Below, in pieces: positions 25,736-34,455 of a stretch of DNA of 64,000 bases. Each line of letters opens with the position of its first letter. The first letter of the stretch is position 1. This DNA is from Hymenobacter glacialis. Lineage in GTDB: Bacteria > Bacteroidota > Bacteroidia > Cytophagales > Hymenobacteraceae. Position numbers and translations under genes: made by a program. Where the stretch lies: positions 62,001 through 126,000 of the forward strand of contig NZ_MDZC01000015.1 of the NCBI RefSeq assembly GCF_001816165.1. Direction: 5' to 3'. Under the pieces are notes generated by a model. The model did no database searches, had not been told where the DNA came from, and saw nothing but the letters and a program-made list of their open reading frames with translations.

Positions 25736-28114
25736 TCAGGCGCGGCGAATGGTGGGCTTGGCAGTAGTCTCCGGCTTTTTAGAGTCTTTGGAAGCACCTT
25801 TTTTAACCGGCGCTTTTTTAGCGGCTGCAGCCGTCTTCGCAGCTGGTTTCCGGGGGTTGGTCGCTGTGGGCCTGGTGGTGCGGGGCCGGGCCAACGGCTC
25901 CGGGTCGGCCGGGGTGAGCAACTTATTCTCGGCCAGGTCGGTGTGTTCGGGCTCGGGGAGGGCTTGCGGGGTCGCCAGGCGCGGACCGGAGTCCACCAGG
26001 TTCAGGCTAATGATGTCGCCGCGCTTGTAGCGCGCGCCCACGGGCAGCGACTGCTCGCGCACCCGGCCCGTACCCACGGCGCGCACGTGCAGGCCGCGGT
26101 TTTCCAGCAGAAACAAGGCGTCACGTAGGGTTAGGCCGCGCACCTGGGGCACGTGCCCGGGGCGCATGGGGTTCACCACCAGCGCCACGGTGCGGGCGTG
26201 GAAGGCGGTGTCGGAAGCAGCCCGCACCCACTCTTCGCCGCCGGTGGCCTGGGTCTGGCCGGGCAGGCCCAGCTTCTGGCACAGCAGGGCCAGCTCGTCC
26301 TGCATGCCGGCGCGCACCAGCGGCACACGGCTCTTGTTCAGGCGGGCCTTGGCCAGCAGCGGGCGCTGGCTGAGCAGGTCCCGGGCCATGCACTTGTCGG
26401 CTACTTCGCGGAAAACGGGCGCGGCCACGTCGGCGCCGTAGATGCGGCCGTTGCGGGGCGAGTCCACCACCACAATGCAGCTGTACTTGGGCTTATCGGC
26501 GGGGAAATACCCGCAGAAGCTGGTGGAATAGGTTTTGGTGTATTGTCCGTTTTTGAATTTCCAGGCCGTGCCCGTCTTGCCGGCAATGGTGTAGTCCTTG
26601 GGCTTGATGCCGCGGGCCGTGCCCTGCGACACCACGCCCTCCATCATGGACTTCACCTTGGCCAGGGTGGACTCCGAGCAAATCTGCGGGTTGAGGACCA
26701 CGGTTTCGTTGCGCTGCAGCACTTTATCGGCCTGCTTTATTTCCTTCACGATGAGCGGCTGCACTTTCACGCCGTTGTTGGCAATGGCATTGTAAAGCGC
26801 CAGGGTTTGCAGCGGGGCCAGCTTCAACTCGTAGCCAATGCTCATGGTAGTGAGCGAAGTCCGGCTCCAGCTGCGGTCGTTGGGGTCCTTTACATAGGGC
26901 CGGGCTTCGCCGGTCATCTGGAAGCCCAGCGGCTTATCAAGGCCAAACTTCTTGAGCTGGTCGGTGTATTCGCTGGGGTTGGCAGCAAAGTACTTGTCCA
27001 CCAGCTTGGCTACGCCGATGTTGCTCGACTTCTCGAATACCTGTTGCACCGTGATGCGGCCGTAGCCGTGCGAGTCCGACTTCACGGCCCCGCCCACGTA
27101 CATCCGGCCGTTGCCGGTGTCCACCATGTCATCGAGCGTGAGGTCGGGCCGCGCCTCAAACAGGGCCATCATCGACGCCAGCTTAAAGGTAGAACCCGGC
27201 TCCGTCCGCCCCTGGTCGGCAAAGGCGTAGTTGTAGTCCTCTTTGTAGGTGCCATCAGAGGCCTTTCCCAAGTTGGCCACGGCCTTTATTTCGCCGGTTG
27301 CCACTTCCATCAGAATCACGCAGCCGTACTGGGCATTGTTGTCTACCAGGGATTTGTAAAGGGCGTTTTCCGCCACGTCCTGGAGGTTGATGTCCAAGGT
27401 GGTTTTCACGTCGTAGCCGGGCTGGGGCTTGATTTCAGTGCCGTCGTACACGGGCTTCACACCACCGGGCACGCGCTCAAAAAGGGCTTCCCCGGCCTTG
27501 CCAGCCAGGCTTTGCTGAAACGTGTACTCCAGGCCGGCGCCGTTCTTGTCTTCATTTATGAAGCCGATGGTGCGCTGCGCCAGGCCCCCAAAAGGCCGGA
27601 ACCGTTTGTCGACTTTCTCAAAAATAGCGCCGCCGCGGTTGCGCTTGGCCCGGAAAATGGGCCATCTGGCCAGCAGCTTTTTCTCCTGGAAGTTGATTTG
27701 CCGGGAGTTGAGGCGAATGTACCGCAGGACAGGCTCCCGTGCACTGCGCGCATTCACCAGGCGGCGGCGGTACTCCTGCACGCTGCGGTCCTGGAAAAAG
27801 TGCGACAAGTGCCACGCCAGTGAATCCACGCCCGCTTTAAACACAGCATCCTCCACCACCCCAGGGTCCCAGGCTACCCGGTAAAAGGGCAGCGACGTAG
27901 CCATAATACTTTCGTTGTCAGAATAAATATTGCCGCGCGTGGCGGGCACCGCCTGGTAGCTGATGCGCCGCTCCTGCTCCAAAGCCCGCCAGCGGCTACC
28001 CTCCTGGTATTGAATCTTGGTGGCCTTCCAAAAAATGGCGCACGAGAAAACGGCTACCCCCAAAAAGGCCAGCCGAACCCGCGTCACTATGGACTTCTTA
28101 ACGCTGCCTTTCAT
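25736..28114 (-). CDS. ftsI: septal penicillin-binding protein (transpeptidase) with PASTA domain
   Basis: Class B PBP that cross-links septal peptidoglycan, partner of FtsW. The 792-aa product has an N-terminal membrane anchor (residues 12-30), a dimerisation domain, and the transpeptidase with S308-T-F-K311, S363-S-N and a later AGKTGTAWK. It is longer than the proteobacterial enzyme (about 590 aa) because it adds a PASTA-like domain (VPQVRGLTLRDALFLLENRG) and a low-complexity Pro/Lys/Ala/Thr tail. Its start overlaps the ftsL stop by 4 bases, showing translational coupling. Confidence 0.96.
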   Translation of the reverse strand: MKGSVKKSIVTRVRLAFLGVAVFSCAIFWKATKIQYQEGSRWRALEQERRISYQAVPATRGNIYSDNESIMATSLPFYRVAWDPGVVEDAVFKAGVDSLAWHLSHFFQDRSVQEYRRRLVNARSAREPVLRYIRLNSRQINFQEKKLLARWPIFRAKRNRGGAIFEKVDKRFRPFGGLAQRTIGFINEDKNGAGLEYTFQQSLAGKAGEALFERVPGGVKPVYDGTEIKPQPGYDVKTTLDINLQDVAENALYKSLVDNNAQYGCVILMEVATGEIKAVANLGKASDGTYKEDYNYAFADQGRTEPGSTFKLASMMALFEARPDLTLDDMVDTGNGRMYVGGAVKSDSHGYGRITVQQVFEKSSNIGVAKLVDKYFAANPSEYTDQLKKFGLDKPLGFQMTGEARPYVKDPNDRSWSRTSLTTMSIGYELKLAPLQTLALYNAIANNGVKVQPLIVKEIKQADKVLQRNETVVLNPQICSESTLAKVKSMMEGVVSQGTARGIKPKDYTIAGKTGTAWKFKNGQYTKTYSTSFCGYFPADKPKYSCIVVVDSPRNGRIYGADVAAPVFREVADKCMARDLLSQRPLLAKARLNKSRVPLVRAGMQDELALLCQKLGLPGQTQATGGEEWVRAASDTAFHARTVALVVNPMRPGHVPQVRGLTLRDALFLLENRGLHVRAVGTGRVREQSLPVGARYKRGDIISLNLVDSGPRLATPQALPEPEHTDLAENKLLTPADPEPLARPRTTRPTATNPRKPAAKTAAAAKKAPVKKGASKDSKKPETTAKPTIRRA

Positions 28115-28965
28115 CGATTATCGGTTCTAACTGCCTGCCTGTTTGCGGACTTTGCCTTAGACTGGCTTGTGCTTTTTTGTACCTTCATTCTATTGTTGGG
28201 CTTATCCAACTGCCGAACCGCTGGAGCAACGCCCCCAACCGAGGCGCTATCGATGCCTTGGGGAGGCGCGATTATTTCCGGCTCCACGGTATCGTTGTCG
28301 TCGGCGCCGGCTGTACCAGGCCGCTTGCGTCCTGAGAGCGAGGCTTTTTGCTGGGCTGCGGCCGAGTCGCGGGCGGCCCGGGCAGACAGGGTGTCGGCGG
28401 TGAGAACGGGCATCAGCTCGAGCTCGGCGGCATCGAGCCGGCCGGCCGGAACCGAAATACGGAAAGGCGGCGAGGAGCTCTCTACCAGTCCAAATGCGGC
28501 CACTTTGCGGGCCACTTCGCTCTGCTTGCTGGCCTCCATGTAGTCCGATTTCAGCGTGGTGTAGTCGGCCCGCAGGTCCTCGGTTTCCTGTTTCAGGCGC
28601 TGAATGTTGCGGTTCATCCGGTTGCCGTAGTGGGTATTGCCAATGTAGAGCAGCGTGAGCAGCATCACGAACAACAGGTGCGGCAGGTAGCGCACCGGCA
28701 AACCTTCGCGGAACAGGCCGTCGACGCTAGTAACCCGGTCCAGCAGCGAGAACAGGCTCCAGGAGCTCCTGGGCCGGGCGTCGGCCCGGGGCTCGGCCTT
28801 GGGCCGACGCGGGCGCTTTTCGGCAACTGGCACCGGCGCTGGCTCCGGCTCGGGCGCTTCTGTTGCCACGGCCTGGGGCAGCACCTCGGGTGCCGGCGCG
28901 GGCATCTCGCGGGGCACGTTGGCCCGGCGGGGGCTGTCAGAAGGTCTTATGGTATTGGTGGCCAC
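28111..28965 (-). CDS. ftsL: FtsL-like division protein with long flanking regions
   Basis: The bitopic protein expected between rsmH and ftsI. Of 284 residues, only the middle looks like FtsL: a membrane segment (LPHLLFVMLLTLLYIGN, near residue 93-109) followed by a coiled coil (NRNIQRLKQETEDLRADYTT...). The cytoplasmic head is Pro/Ala/Glu-rich, and the tail is a Ser/Ala/Asp-rich region ending in basic residues. Classical FtsL is about 100-120 aa, so both ends are extensions. The function is inferred from position, topology and coupling to ftsI. Confidence 0.8.
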   Translation of the reverse strand: MATNTIRPSDSPRRANVPREMPAPAPEVLPQAVATEAPEPEPAPVPVAEKRPRRPKAEPRADARPRSSWSLFSLLDRVTSVDGLFREGLPVRYLPHLLFVMLLTLLYIGNTHYGNRMNRNIQRLKQETEDLRADYTTLKSDYMEASKQSEVARKVAAFGLVESSSPPFRISVPAGRLDAAELELMPVLTADTLSARAARDSAAAQQKASLSGRKRPGTAGADDNDTVEPEIIAPPQGIDSASVGGVAPAVRQLDKPNNRMKVQKSTSQSKAKSANRQAVRTDNR

Positions 28966-29085
28966 GGGCTGCTGCTCAGAAAAGGCTGTTACACGTACTT
29001 AGGAAAGCGTTTGGCGAAATTGGACGCAAAAAAATCAACGGTTGAAGCACGGGCGTAAACCAGCCCAAGCGCCTTCAGAAGATGT

Positions 29086-30012
29086 TCACTCGTTTCGAAT
29101 CGCAACACGCAATTTAGCACTTCGGGCCCGGCTATTCAAGGCGACTTCGTCGGGGTGGGCTTCTTCGGGCTTGCGGTTCACGGCCTCAAAAGGCTTGCTT
29201 TCATTGCCAAAGAAGTCTTTTTCAACGTTTCCAAAAAACTTGCCCTTTCCAATAAAATTCTTCACCAACCGGTCTTCCAGGGAGTGGTAGCTGAGCACCA
29301 CCAGTCGGCCGCCGGGCCGCAGCACGTCGGCCGTTTGCAGCAGCATTTCCTGCAGGGCCTGCATTTCCTGGTTCACCTCTATGCGCAGGGCCTGGAATAC
29401 CTGGGCCAGGTACTTGTTTTCCTTGCCGCGGGGCGTGCAGGGCTGAATGGCTTGCTTGAGTTCGGCAATGGTTTCGAGACGGCGGCCCCGACGGGCGGCG
29501 GCCACGGTCTGGGCCAGGGTGCGGGCGTTGGTTACTTCGCCGTACATGCCGAAGATGCGGTGCAGGTCAGCCTCCTTGTAATCGTTGAGAATGTCGGCGG
29601 CGGTCAGGGGGCCGTCGGGGTCCATGCGCATGTCCAAGGGGCCGTCGAAACGGGTGGAAAAGCCCCGCTCAGGCGTATCAAACTGGTGGGAGCTAACGCC
29701 TAAGTCAGCCAGCAGACCATCAACGGGCAAGGCGTTAATACTTTGAAGCTCAGATACTAAATCACGAAAGTTTGCCTTTACAAATGTGAATTGAGGCCTG
29801 CGTAACTTTTCTGCCTCAACTTCCGCGTCGGCGTCCTGGTCAAAGCTGTAGAGGTGGCCGGTGGTGAGCGTTTCGAGGATGCGGGCAGAGTGCCCTCCCC
29901 CACCAAAGGTGACGTCCACGTAGCGGCCATTGGGCTTGAGGTCGAGGGCGGCCAGGCACTGGGCCAGCATCACCGGGCGGTGGTAGGCGGTATCGTTGGT
30001 GTAGTCGCTCAC
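29086..30012 (-). CDS. rsmH: 16S rRNA (cytosine1402-N4)-methyltransferase
   Basis: RsmH (MraW) methylates C1402 in the ribosomal P site. The 308-aa product begins YHRPVMLAQCLAAL, then the SAM-binding YVDVTFGGGGHSARIL, FSFDQDADA-like YSFDQDADAEVEA, DGLLADLGVSSHQFD, and ends with ALRIEVNQEM and the RLVVLSYHSLEDRLVK segment. Normal length. Its start overlaps the mraZ stop by 4 bases. Confidence 0.97.
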   Translation of the reverse strand: MSDYTNDTAYHRPVMLAQCLAALDLKPNGRYVDVTFGGGGHSARILETLTTGHLYSFDQDADAEVEAEKLRRPQFTFVKANFRDLVSELQSINALPVDGLLADLGVSSHQFDTPERGFSTRFDGPLDMRMDPDGPLTAADILNDYKEADLHRIFGMYGEVTNARTLAQTVAAARRGRRLETIAELKQAIQPCTPRGKENKYLAQVFQALRIEVNQEMQALQEMLLQTADVLRPGGRLVVLSYHSLEDRLVKNFIGKGKFFGNVEKDFFGNESKPFEAVNRKPEEAHPDEVALNSRARSAKLRVAIRNE

Positions 30013-30482
30013 GCAAGGGGGCCACCAAGCGGTGGCGTTTCAACCGATAAAAACTTCTGCGCCAACTTACTAAAACTCTGCTGGTCTTTAATGAGAAACT
30101 CATCGTAGCGGCTGGGGTCCCATATTTCGCAGCGGTTGCCAAGGCCCACGATTATGGCTTCTTTCTCGATACCAGCATAACGCAACATGCTACGGGGCAG
30201 CATGAAACGATTGATGGCATCAAGCTCTACTTCAGTCATACCCCGGAAGAAGTTCCGCTGGAACTGGCGGTATTCTTCGTTGAACTCATCCAAGGCCATC
30301 ACCTTCTCGTGAATGACTTGCCAGGCAGCCCGCGGGTAAAGCACCAGGCACGGCTCAAAGCCGCGAACCAGAACAAGCTGGTTGCCGGATTGCTCGGGCA
30401 GGTTGCCTTTCACCTTGGCCGGCAGCACGAGCCGCCCCTTGGGGTCAAGCTTGCATTCGTATTCGCCGGACAGCAGGTTCAT
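30009..30482 (-). CDS. mraZ: MraZ, division-cluster transcriptional regulator
   Basis: First gene of the cluster. The 157-aa protein contains two AbrB-like half-domains, each with the DPKGRLVLPAKVK / DxxGR-type signature (first at residues 13-25; second around the LDAINRFMLPRSMLRYAGI segment, where the D-x-x-R pattern is loosened). Family members form ring-shaped oligomers that bind repeats in front of their own operon. I did not identify convincing MraZ-box repeats upstream. The product may repress the promoter at about 30520-30550. Confidence 0.95.
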   Translation of the reverse strand: MNLLSGEYECKLDPKGRLVLPAKVKGNLPEQSGNQLVLVRGFEPCLVLYPRAAWQVIHEKVMALDEFNEEYRQFQRNFFRGMTEVELDAINRFMLPRSMLRYAGIEKEAIIVGLGNRCEIWDPSRYDEFLIKDQQSFSKLAQKFLSVETPPLGGPLA

Positions 30483-30519
30483 GGGCAGTGACCGTCCAGT
30501 GGAAAGGAGACGGTATTAG

Positions 30520-30550
30520 CAAATGTACGGGAAGCGGTTCGGAAAGCAAC
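30520..30550 (-). promoter_or_regulatory. promoter of the division/cell-wall cluster
   Basis: On the minus strand a GTTG -33 box (30547-30550) and a perfect TACATTTG -7 box (30520-30527) are 19 bases apart, an excellent match to the Bacteroidota sigma-A consensus TTG-N19-TAnnTTTG. The start site would be near 30514, giving a leader of about 30 bases before the mraZ ATG at 30482. No equally good promoter was seen inside the cluster. Confidence 0.7.
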
Positions 30551-30790
30551 CACAATTTACCATTTCCTACCACAAAACAGAACATGCCTTTATTTGCATT
30601 GTATGGATGTTTTCGCAGAGCTTTTGGACAGTTGCTGGTTCTGTCGACCGGCTACACCGTAGGCGTTTGCACTGACGGCCGCGCTGCATGCGGCTTGCCT
30701 TGGCCGGCAGCGCTCGGCATGTAGTACGGGTTAGGAACAGCGAAACACGGTAGTTTTTCCTGCTTGCTCGCCTGCCCCACCTTCAATAAA

Positions 30791-30827
30791 AGAGCTCCGA
30801 CACTTCAATGTGTCGGAGCTCTTTTGT
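30791..30827. terminator. strong intrinsic terminator
   Basis: A perfect 13-bp stem (AGAGCTCCGACAC at 30791-30803; GTGTCGGAGCTCT at 30810-30822) with a 6-base loop is followed by a T-run on the plus strand and preceded by AATAAA, so it can work both ways. It lies between the crtW 3' end (30921, minus strand) and the mraZ promoter region; for crtW transcripts it would be the end point. Confidence 0.85.
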
Positions 30828-30920
30828 TTCTCCAATTTATGACGTTAGTTAAACTGGCCGCAAAGTTCGAAAACCTTGCCCTTTACTCCTCCCCCACCCA
30901 TGGCCGACGCGTAGCCACAG

Positions 30921-31658
30921 CTACTTGGCCTGCCAGAGCCGCCACCACGGCAGATACGGCTGGTCGTGGTGCTCGTAGTGGTAGCCGAAAAAGTAGCAGC
31001 TCACAAAGGCCCACAGGTGGTGCCGGAACTGGCTGCGCGACCGGTGCAGGTTGTCGGGGGCGTGCTCGCCGCGATGCGGAAGGTAAGTCCCGAAAAAGAA
31101 CAGCTGAAAAGTTGCCAGCAAAGCCGGTACCATCCAAAAGGCGATAACATTGGCCTGCGGAAACCAGATTTTCAGCACGTTGTAGGTAATGGCCATCAGG
31201 GCAATCTGCCACCACGTCACGTAGTTCCAGGCGAAGCGCAGGAACCAAGGCAGGAACCCCGGGTGCTTGCCATCGTGAAAATCGGGGTCGTCATGGGTAC
31301 CCACGTGGCGGTGGTGGGCGTGGTGCATGGGCAGCTGCCCCGGAAACCAGTTGTAGGCAAACAGGCCGGCGGCAATGGTTCCAATTGTGTTGTTGAGGCG
31401 CTTGTTGGCGCTCACCAGGCCGTGCATGGCATCGTGCGCCGTGATGAAAAGGCCGGTATAGAGGTGGGCCTGCACCAGCACCAACAGGTAGGGCACCGGA
31501 CTACGCCAGTTGGGCTCGTAGAAAGCCAGCAAAAAGGTGAGCAGGCCGGCCCATCCGGCAAACACGGCCGCGGCTACGGCCACTCCTTTGCACCCCAGCG
31601 GCGCGGGTGCCACGCGGCGCGGCAGGGTGGCAGCAGAAGTATGGGTGGCAATGGTCAT
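30921..31658 (-). CDS. crtW: beta-carotene 4-ketolase (CrtW type)
   Basis: A 245-aa membrane-bound di-iron oxygenase of the fatty-acid desaturase superfamily. The histidine clusters match CrtW: HDAMH (75-79), HHAHHRHVGTHDDPDFH (112-128), GTYLPHRGEH and HYEHH near the C-terminus, before the PYLPWWRL end typical of bacterial CrtW. The enzyme adds a keto group at C4 of the beta-ionone ring. It is the most downstream gene of the carotenoid cluster, 43 bases after ispH. A general desaturase is unlikely given motifs and context. Confidence 0.85.
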   Translation of the reverse strand: MTIATHTSAATLPRRVAPAPLGCKGVAVAAAVFAGWAGLLTFLLAFYEPNWRSPVPYLLVLVQAHLYTGLFITAHDAMHGLVSANKRLNNTIGTIAAGLFAYNWFPGQLPMHHAHHRHVGTHDDPDFHDGKHPGFLPWFLRFAWNYVTWWQIALMAITYNVLKIWFPQANVIAFWMVPALLATFQLFFFGTYLPHRGEHAPDNLHRSRSQFRHHLWAFVSCYFFGYHYEHHDQPYLPWWRLWQAK

Positions 31659-31701
31659 CAGTCAACAATGCAATGCGCGCGGAGTCACGCTTCGGTAGGC
31701 T

Positions 31702-32553
31702 CTATAAATTCAGCAGCCGCTCGCGCACCTGCTCCATCAGCCACATGGGCGTGCTGGTGGCCCCGCAGATGCCCACTGACTGCCCGGGCGCGAACCACTC
31801 GCTCTGGATTTCGCCCACGTTGGAAATAAAGTGGGTTTGCGGATTGGTTTCGAGACACACTTGGTAGAGAACCTTGCCGTTGGAGCTTTTGGTGCCCGAC
31901 ACAAACACAATCTGGTCGAACTGAGCCGCGAAGCGGCGCAGGTCTTTGTCGCGGTTGCTCACCTGCCGGCAAATGGTGTCGTTGGCATTCACCTGGTAGC
32001 CACGCCCTTCCAACTGGTTTTTGATGTTGTAGAAGCTGTTGGTGCTTTTGGTAGTCTGGCTGTAGAGGGTAATATTTTCGGGCAGCTCGTGGCGCAGCAG
32101 TTCTTCGAGGCTTTCAAATACCACGGCGTTGCCACTGGTCTGGCCCAGCAGGCCCAGCACTTCGGCGTGGCCGTGCTTGCCGTAGATAAAAATCTTCTCC
32201 TTCTTGTCGTAGCTGGTTTTGATGCGGTTCTGGAGCTTGAGCACCACCGGGCAACTGGCATCAATCAGGGTCAGGTTGTTTTCCATGGCCATCTGGTAGG
32301 TGGCTGGGGGCTCGCCGTGGGCTCGGATGAGCACCGCCTCGTCGCGCAGTTCGGCCAGTTTTTCGTGGCAGATGATGCGCAGGCCGCGGGCTTCGAGGCG
32401 CTGCACTTCTTCGTCGTTGTGCACAATATCGCCCAGGCAATAGAGGTAGCCCTGCTCGTCGAGGAGGTCTTCGGCCATTTGAATGGCGTAAATCACGCCA
32501 AAGCAAAAGCCGGAGTTGGGGTCGATACGGACGCTGAGCGACAGATTAGGCAT
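31702..32553 (-). CDS. ispH: 4-hydroxy-3-methylbut-2-enyl diphosphate reductase
   Basis: IspH (LytB) is the last enzyme of the non-mevalonate isoprenoid pathway, giving IPP and DMAPP on an Fe-S cluster. The 283-aa product contains the three cluster cysteines in SGFCFGV, IDASCPVV and VGICGATSTP, and the catalytic region IRAHGEPP and YSQTTKSTNSF. I set the start at the ATG at 32553 (MPNLSLSVRIDP) because upstream residues are unrelated to the family. Its place in the carotenoid cluster points to boosting of precursor supply. The signature SGFCFGV-type variant is usual in Bacteroidota. Confidence 0.93.
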   Translation of the reverse strand: MPNLSLSVRIDPNSGFCFGVIYAIQMAEDLLDEQGYLYCLGDIVHNDEEVQRLEARGLRIICHEKLAELRDEAVLIRAHGEPPATYQMAMENNLTLIDASCPVVLKLQNRIKTSYDKKEKIFIYGKHGHAEVLGLLGQTSGNAVVFESLEELLRHELPENITLYSQTTKSTNSFYNIKNQLEGRGYQVNANDTICRQVSNRDKDLRRFAAQFDQIVFVSGTKSSNGKVLYQVCLETNPQTHFISNVGEIQSEWFAPGQSVGICGATSTPMWLMEQVRERLLNL

Positions 32554-32759
32554 AGGCCAGGGTAACCAGCAACCCGCCCGCAAGGTTGCGAAAGGCAGAC
32601 TGGCCGGCCGAAAATACGCAGATGGCCCTTAACTCAGATTCCCAAATGCTATTTTCTCTTAAAATCTCCCACTACTAAATCCTCAACGGAGTTAATTCGG
32701 CTTACGGGGTTGTTGCGCCAGCATTCGGGACGGCACCAATCTTTCGGCGTGTTCGATTG

Positions 32760-33407
32760 CTACTCCCCTACTTTGGTTAGCCGCTGGGCTTGCTCGTCGC
32801 TCACGTGGCCACGGTTCACCAAGAAGTCGCGCATGGTGCGAAAAGCTTCGGGGTCCAGTCCGGATTTGGGGTGCTTAAGGGCAGCGTCGAGCAGCAGTTC
32901 CTTGTCCTCGTCCACGTGTTTGCTCAGGCCCAGGAAGGCGGGCAGGTTGCTTTCCACGGAAAAGCGCAGGAAGCGAATCTCCGGGTTCTGTGGGTCGAGG
33001 CTCACGGCTTGCTCAAAGGTGCGGGCGGCGTCCTGCACGTAGGTCATCTTGTTGAACATAGACGCATCGCGGGCCCGAATGGCCTCGGCGGCAGCTTTGT
33101 AGCCCAGCACCAGCGCGTTGTGCTCTTTGTAGTCAGCCAGCAGCTTGTAGAATTTTTCACCGGCCGTTTTATCGGCGGCGGCCTGTTCGTAGTGGCGGCG
33201 CAGGTTGGTGGGGTGGTAAGGAGACGACACGTTCTTAAGGGCAGGTTTGGCGGTGGAAAATATGGCCTTGGGAGCTAATGCTGCGTTGCCGGGCCGGGAA
33301 CGAACAGCGGCATTGGGCGGCCATGCGTTAGTACGCAAATGCGCGCCCGACGACGCGGAACCAGCACTTATAATAGCAGCAAAGACCAGGACACTACGAA
33401 TCTTCAT
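32760..33407 (-). CDS. secreted protein of unknown function in the carotenoid cluster
   Basis: A 215-aa protein with a signal peptide (MKIRSVLVFAAIISAGSAS), a disordered linker, and a helical domain from about residue 65: YEQAAADKTAGEKFYKLLAD, LGYKAAAEAIRARDA and FEQAVSLDPQNPEIRFLRF, the last resembling one TPR-like hairpin. The start is set at 33407 where the signal peptide begins. It sits between crtB and ispH on the same strand, so it is probably co-transcribed, but I know of no biochemical role. Confidence 0.7.
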   Translation of the reverse strand: MKIRSVLVFAAIISAGSASSGAHLRTNAWPPNAAVRSRPGNAALAPKAIFSTAKPALKNVSSPYHPTNLRRHYEQAAADKTAGEKFYKLLADYKEHNALVLGYKAAAEAIRARDASMFNKMTYVQDAARTFEQAVSLDPQNPEIRFLRFSVESNLPAFLGLSKHVDEDKELLLDAALKHPKSGLDPEAFRTMRDFLVNRGHVSDEQAQRLTKVGE

Positions 33408-33484
33408 ATAGGCAAAACTACAGAGCACAACAACAATTTGCCTTGCCTATGGCAAAACCCGTGCTCAAAATTGGCCTTGCCTGC

Positions 33485-34327
33485 CTAAATGCGCGACAAC
33501 CGGTAGCGGAAGTACGAGCCCAGCAGCAGCAGCAGTTTTGTATTGTCCGGTACCCGCACCCGCTCGCCCAGAATGCGTGCCGCTGACAGCTTCTTTATTT
33601 TATAAAAAAGCTTGAGGTAATAGACATACGCCAGGTACACACCGAGCTTGGCTGAGCGCGGCAGCTGCTGAATTCCCTCGTAAGCGGCCTCAAAGTCGGC
33701 TTTGATGTCGGCTTCAATCTCGCTCTTGGTGGTGTCGTTGAAATGCTGGTACACCACGCCGGGGAAGTACACGCGGCCCCGGTCTTCGTAGTCAGACCGG
33801 ATATCGCGCAGGAAATTCACCTTTTGAAACGCCGAGCCCAGCCGCCGGGCCGGCTCGCGCAGCCGCTCAAACATGGCCGCGTCGCCGTTGCAGAAAATGC
33901 GCAGGCACATGAGCCCCACCACTTCGGCCGAGCCGTAGATGTACTCTTTATACAGGCCGGGGTGGTAGTTCTGGTCCTCCAAATCCAGGGCCATGCTGTG
34001 TAGGAAGGCCTCAATGAACTCGTGGTCGATGCCGTACTGGCGCACCACGTGCTGAAACGCGTGCAGCACCGGGTTGAAGCTGAGGCCCGTTTCCAGCGCC
34101 TCGTGGGTCTGGCGCCGGAAGTCGGCGAGTAGCGCGGTTTTGTCGTGGTCGTGAAACGTGTCCACAATCTCATCAGCCCAGCGCACAAACCCATACACGG
34201 CGTACACGGGCAGGTGCAGCTTCTCGTCGAGCGTGCGAATGCCCAGCGTGAACGAAGTGCTGTAGCGCCCTGTGATGAGCTTGCTGCAAGCCAGGCTGGT
34301 ATCGGTGAAGAGTTTGACGTGGTCCAT
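33485..34327 (-). CDS. crtB: phytoene synthase
   Basis: Condenses two geranylgeranyl diphosphates to 15-cis-phytoene, the first dedicated carotenoid step. The 280-aa product shows the squalene/phytoene-synthase features: FVRWADEIVDTFHD (first Asp-rich motif, DEIVD), YIYGSAEVVGLMCL, and LGSAFQKVNFLRDIRSDYEDRGRVYFP (second Asp-rich motif and the prenyl-transferase signature). An upstream in-frame ATG at 34408 is rejected because those residues are encoded by an inverted repeat; MDHVKLFTD at 34327 is the natural start. A 114-bp repeat separates it from crtI. Confidence 0.95.
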   Translation of the reverse strand: MDHVKLFTDTSLACSKLITGRYSTSFTLGIRTLDEKLHLPVYAVYGFVRWADEIVDTFHDHDKTALLADFRRQTHEALETGLSFNPVLHAFQHVVRQYGIDHEFIEAFLHSMALDLEDQNYHPGLYKEYIYGSAEVVGLMCLRIFCNGDAAMFERLREPARRLGSAFQKVNFLRDIRSDYEDRGRVYFPGVVYQHFNDTTKSEIEADIKADFEAAYEGIQQLPRSAKLGVYLAYVYYLKLFYKIKKLSAARILGERVRVPDNTKLLLLLGSYFRYRLSRI

Positions 34328-34341
34328 TCGATGAATATTCA

Positions 34342-34455
34342 AAAACGTCATGCTGAGCGCAGCCGAAGCATCTCGCTCGTAGAAGTAATCAACTTCGCAG
34401 GACGGCATATTTACTACTGCACGCGAGATGCTTCGGCTGCGCTCAGCATGACGTT
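34342..34455. repeat. inverted repeat, GTCATnCTGAGC family, between crtI and crtB
   Basis: Arms of about 33 bp (34342-34376 and 34423-34455) match almost perfectly; each reads AACGTCATGCTGAGCGCAGC. The spacer is 46 bases. It fills the gap between two genes that should be co-transcribed and could lower expression of crtB relative to crtI or stabilise the upstream message. Confidence 0.9.

Noticed and set aside
26153..27823. Plus-strand open frame of 556 codons opposite ftsI
   Set aside because: Antisense shadow of the FtsI gene; high GC at third positions keeps it open.
34328..34408. Upstream extension of CrtB
   Set aside because: The extra residues come from the inverted repeat and have no match to phytoene synthases.
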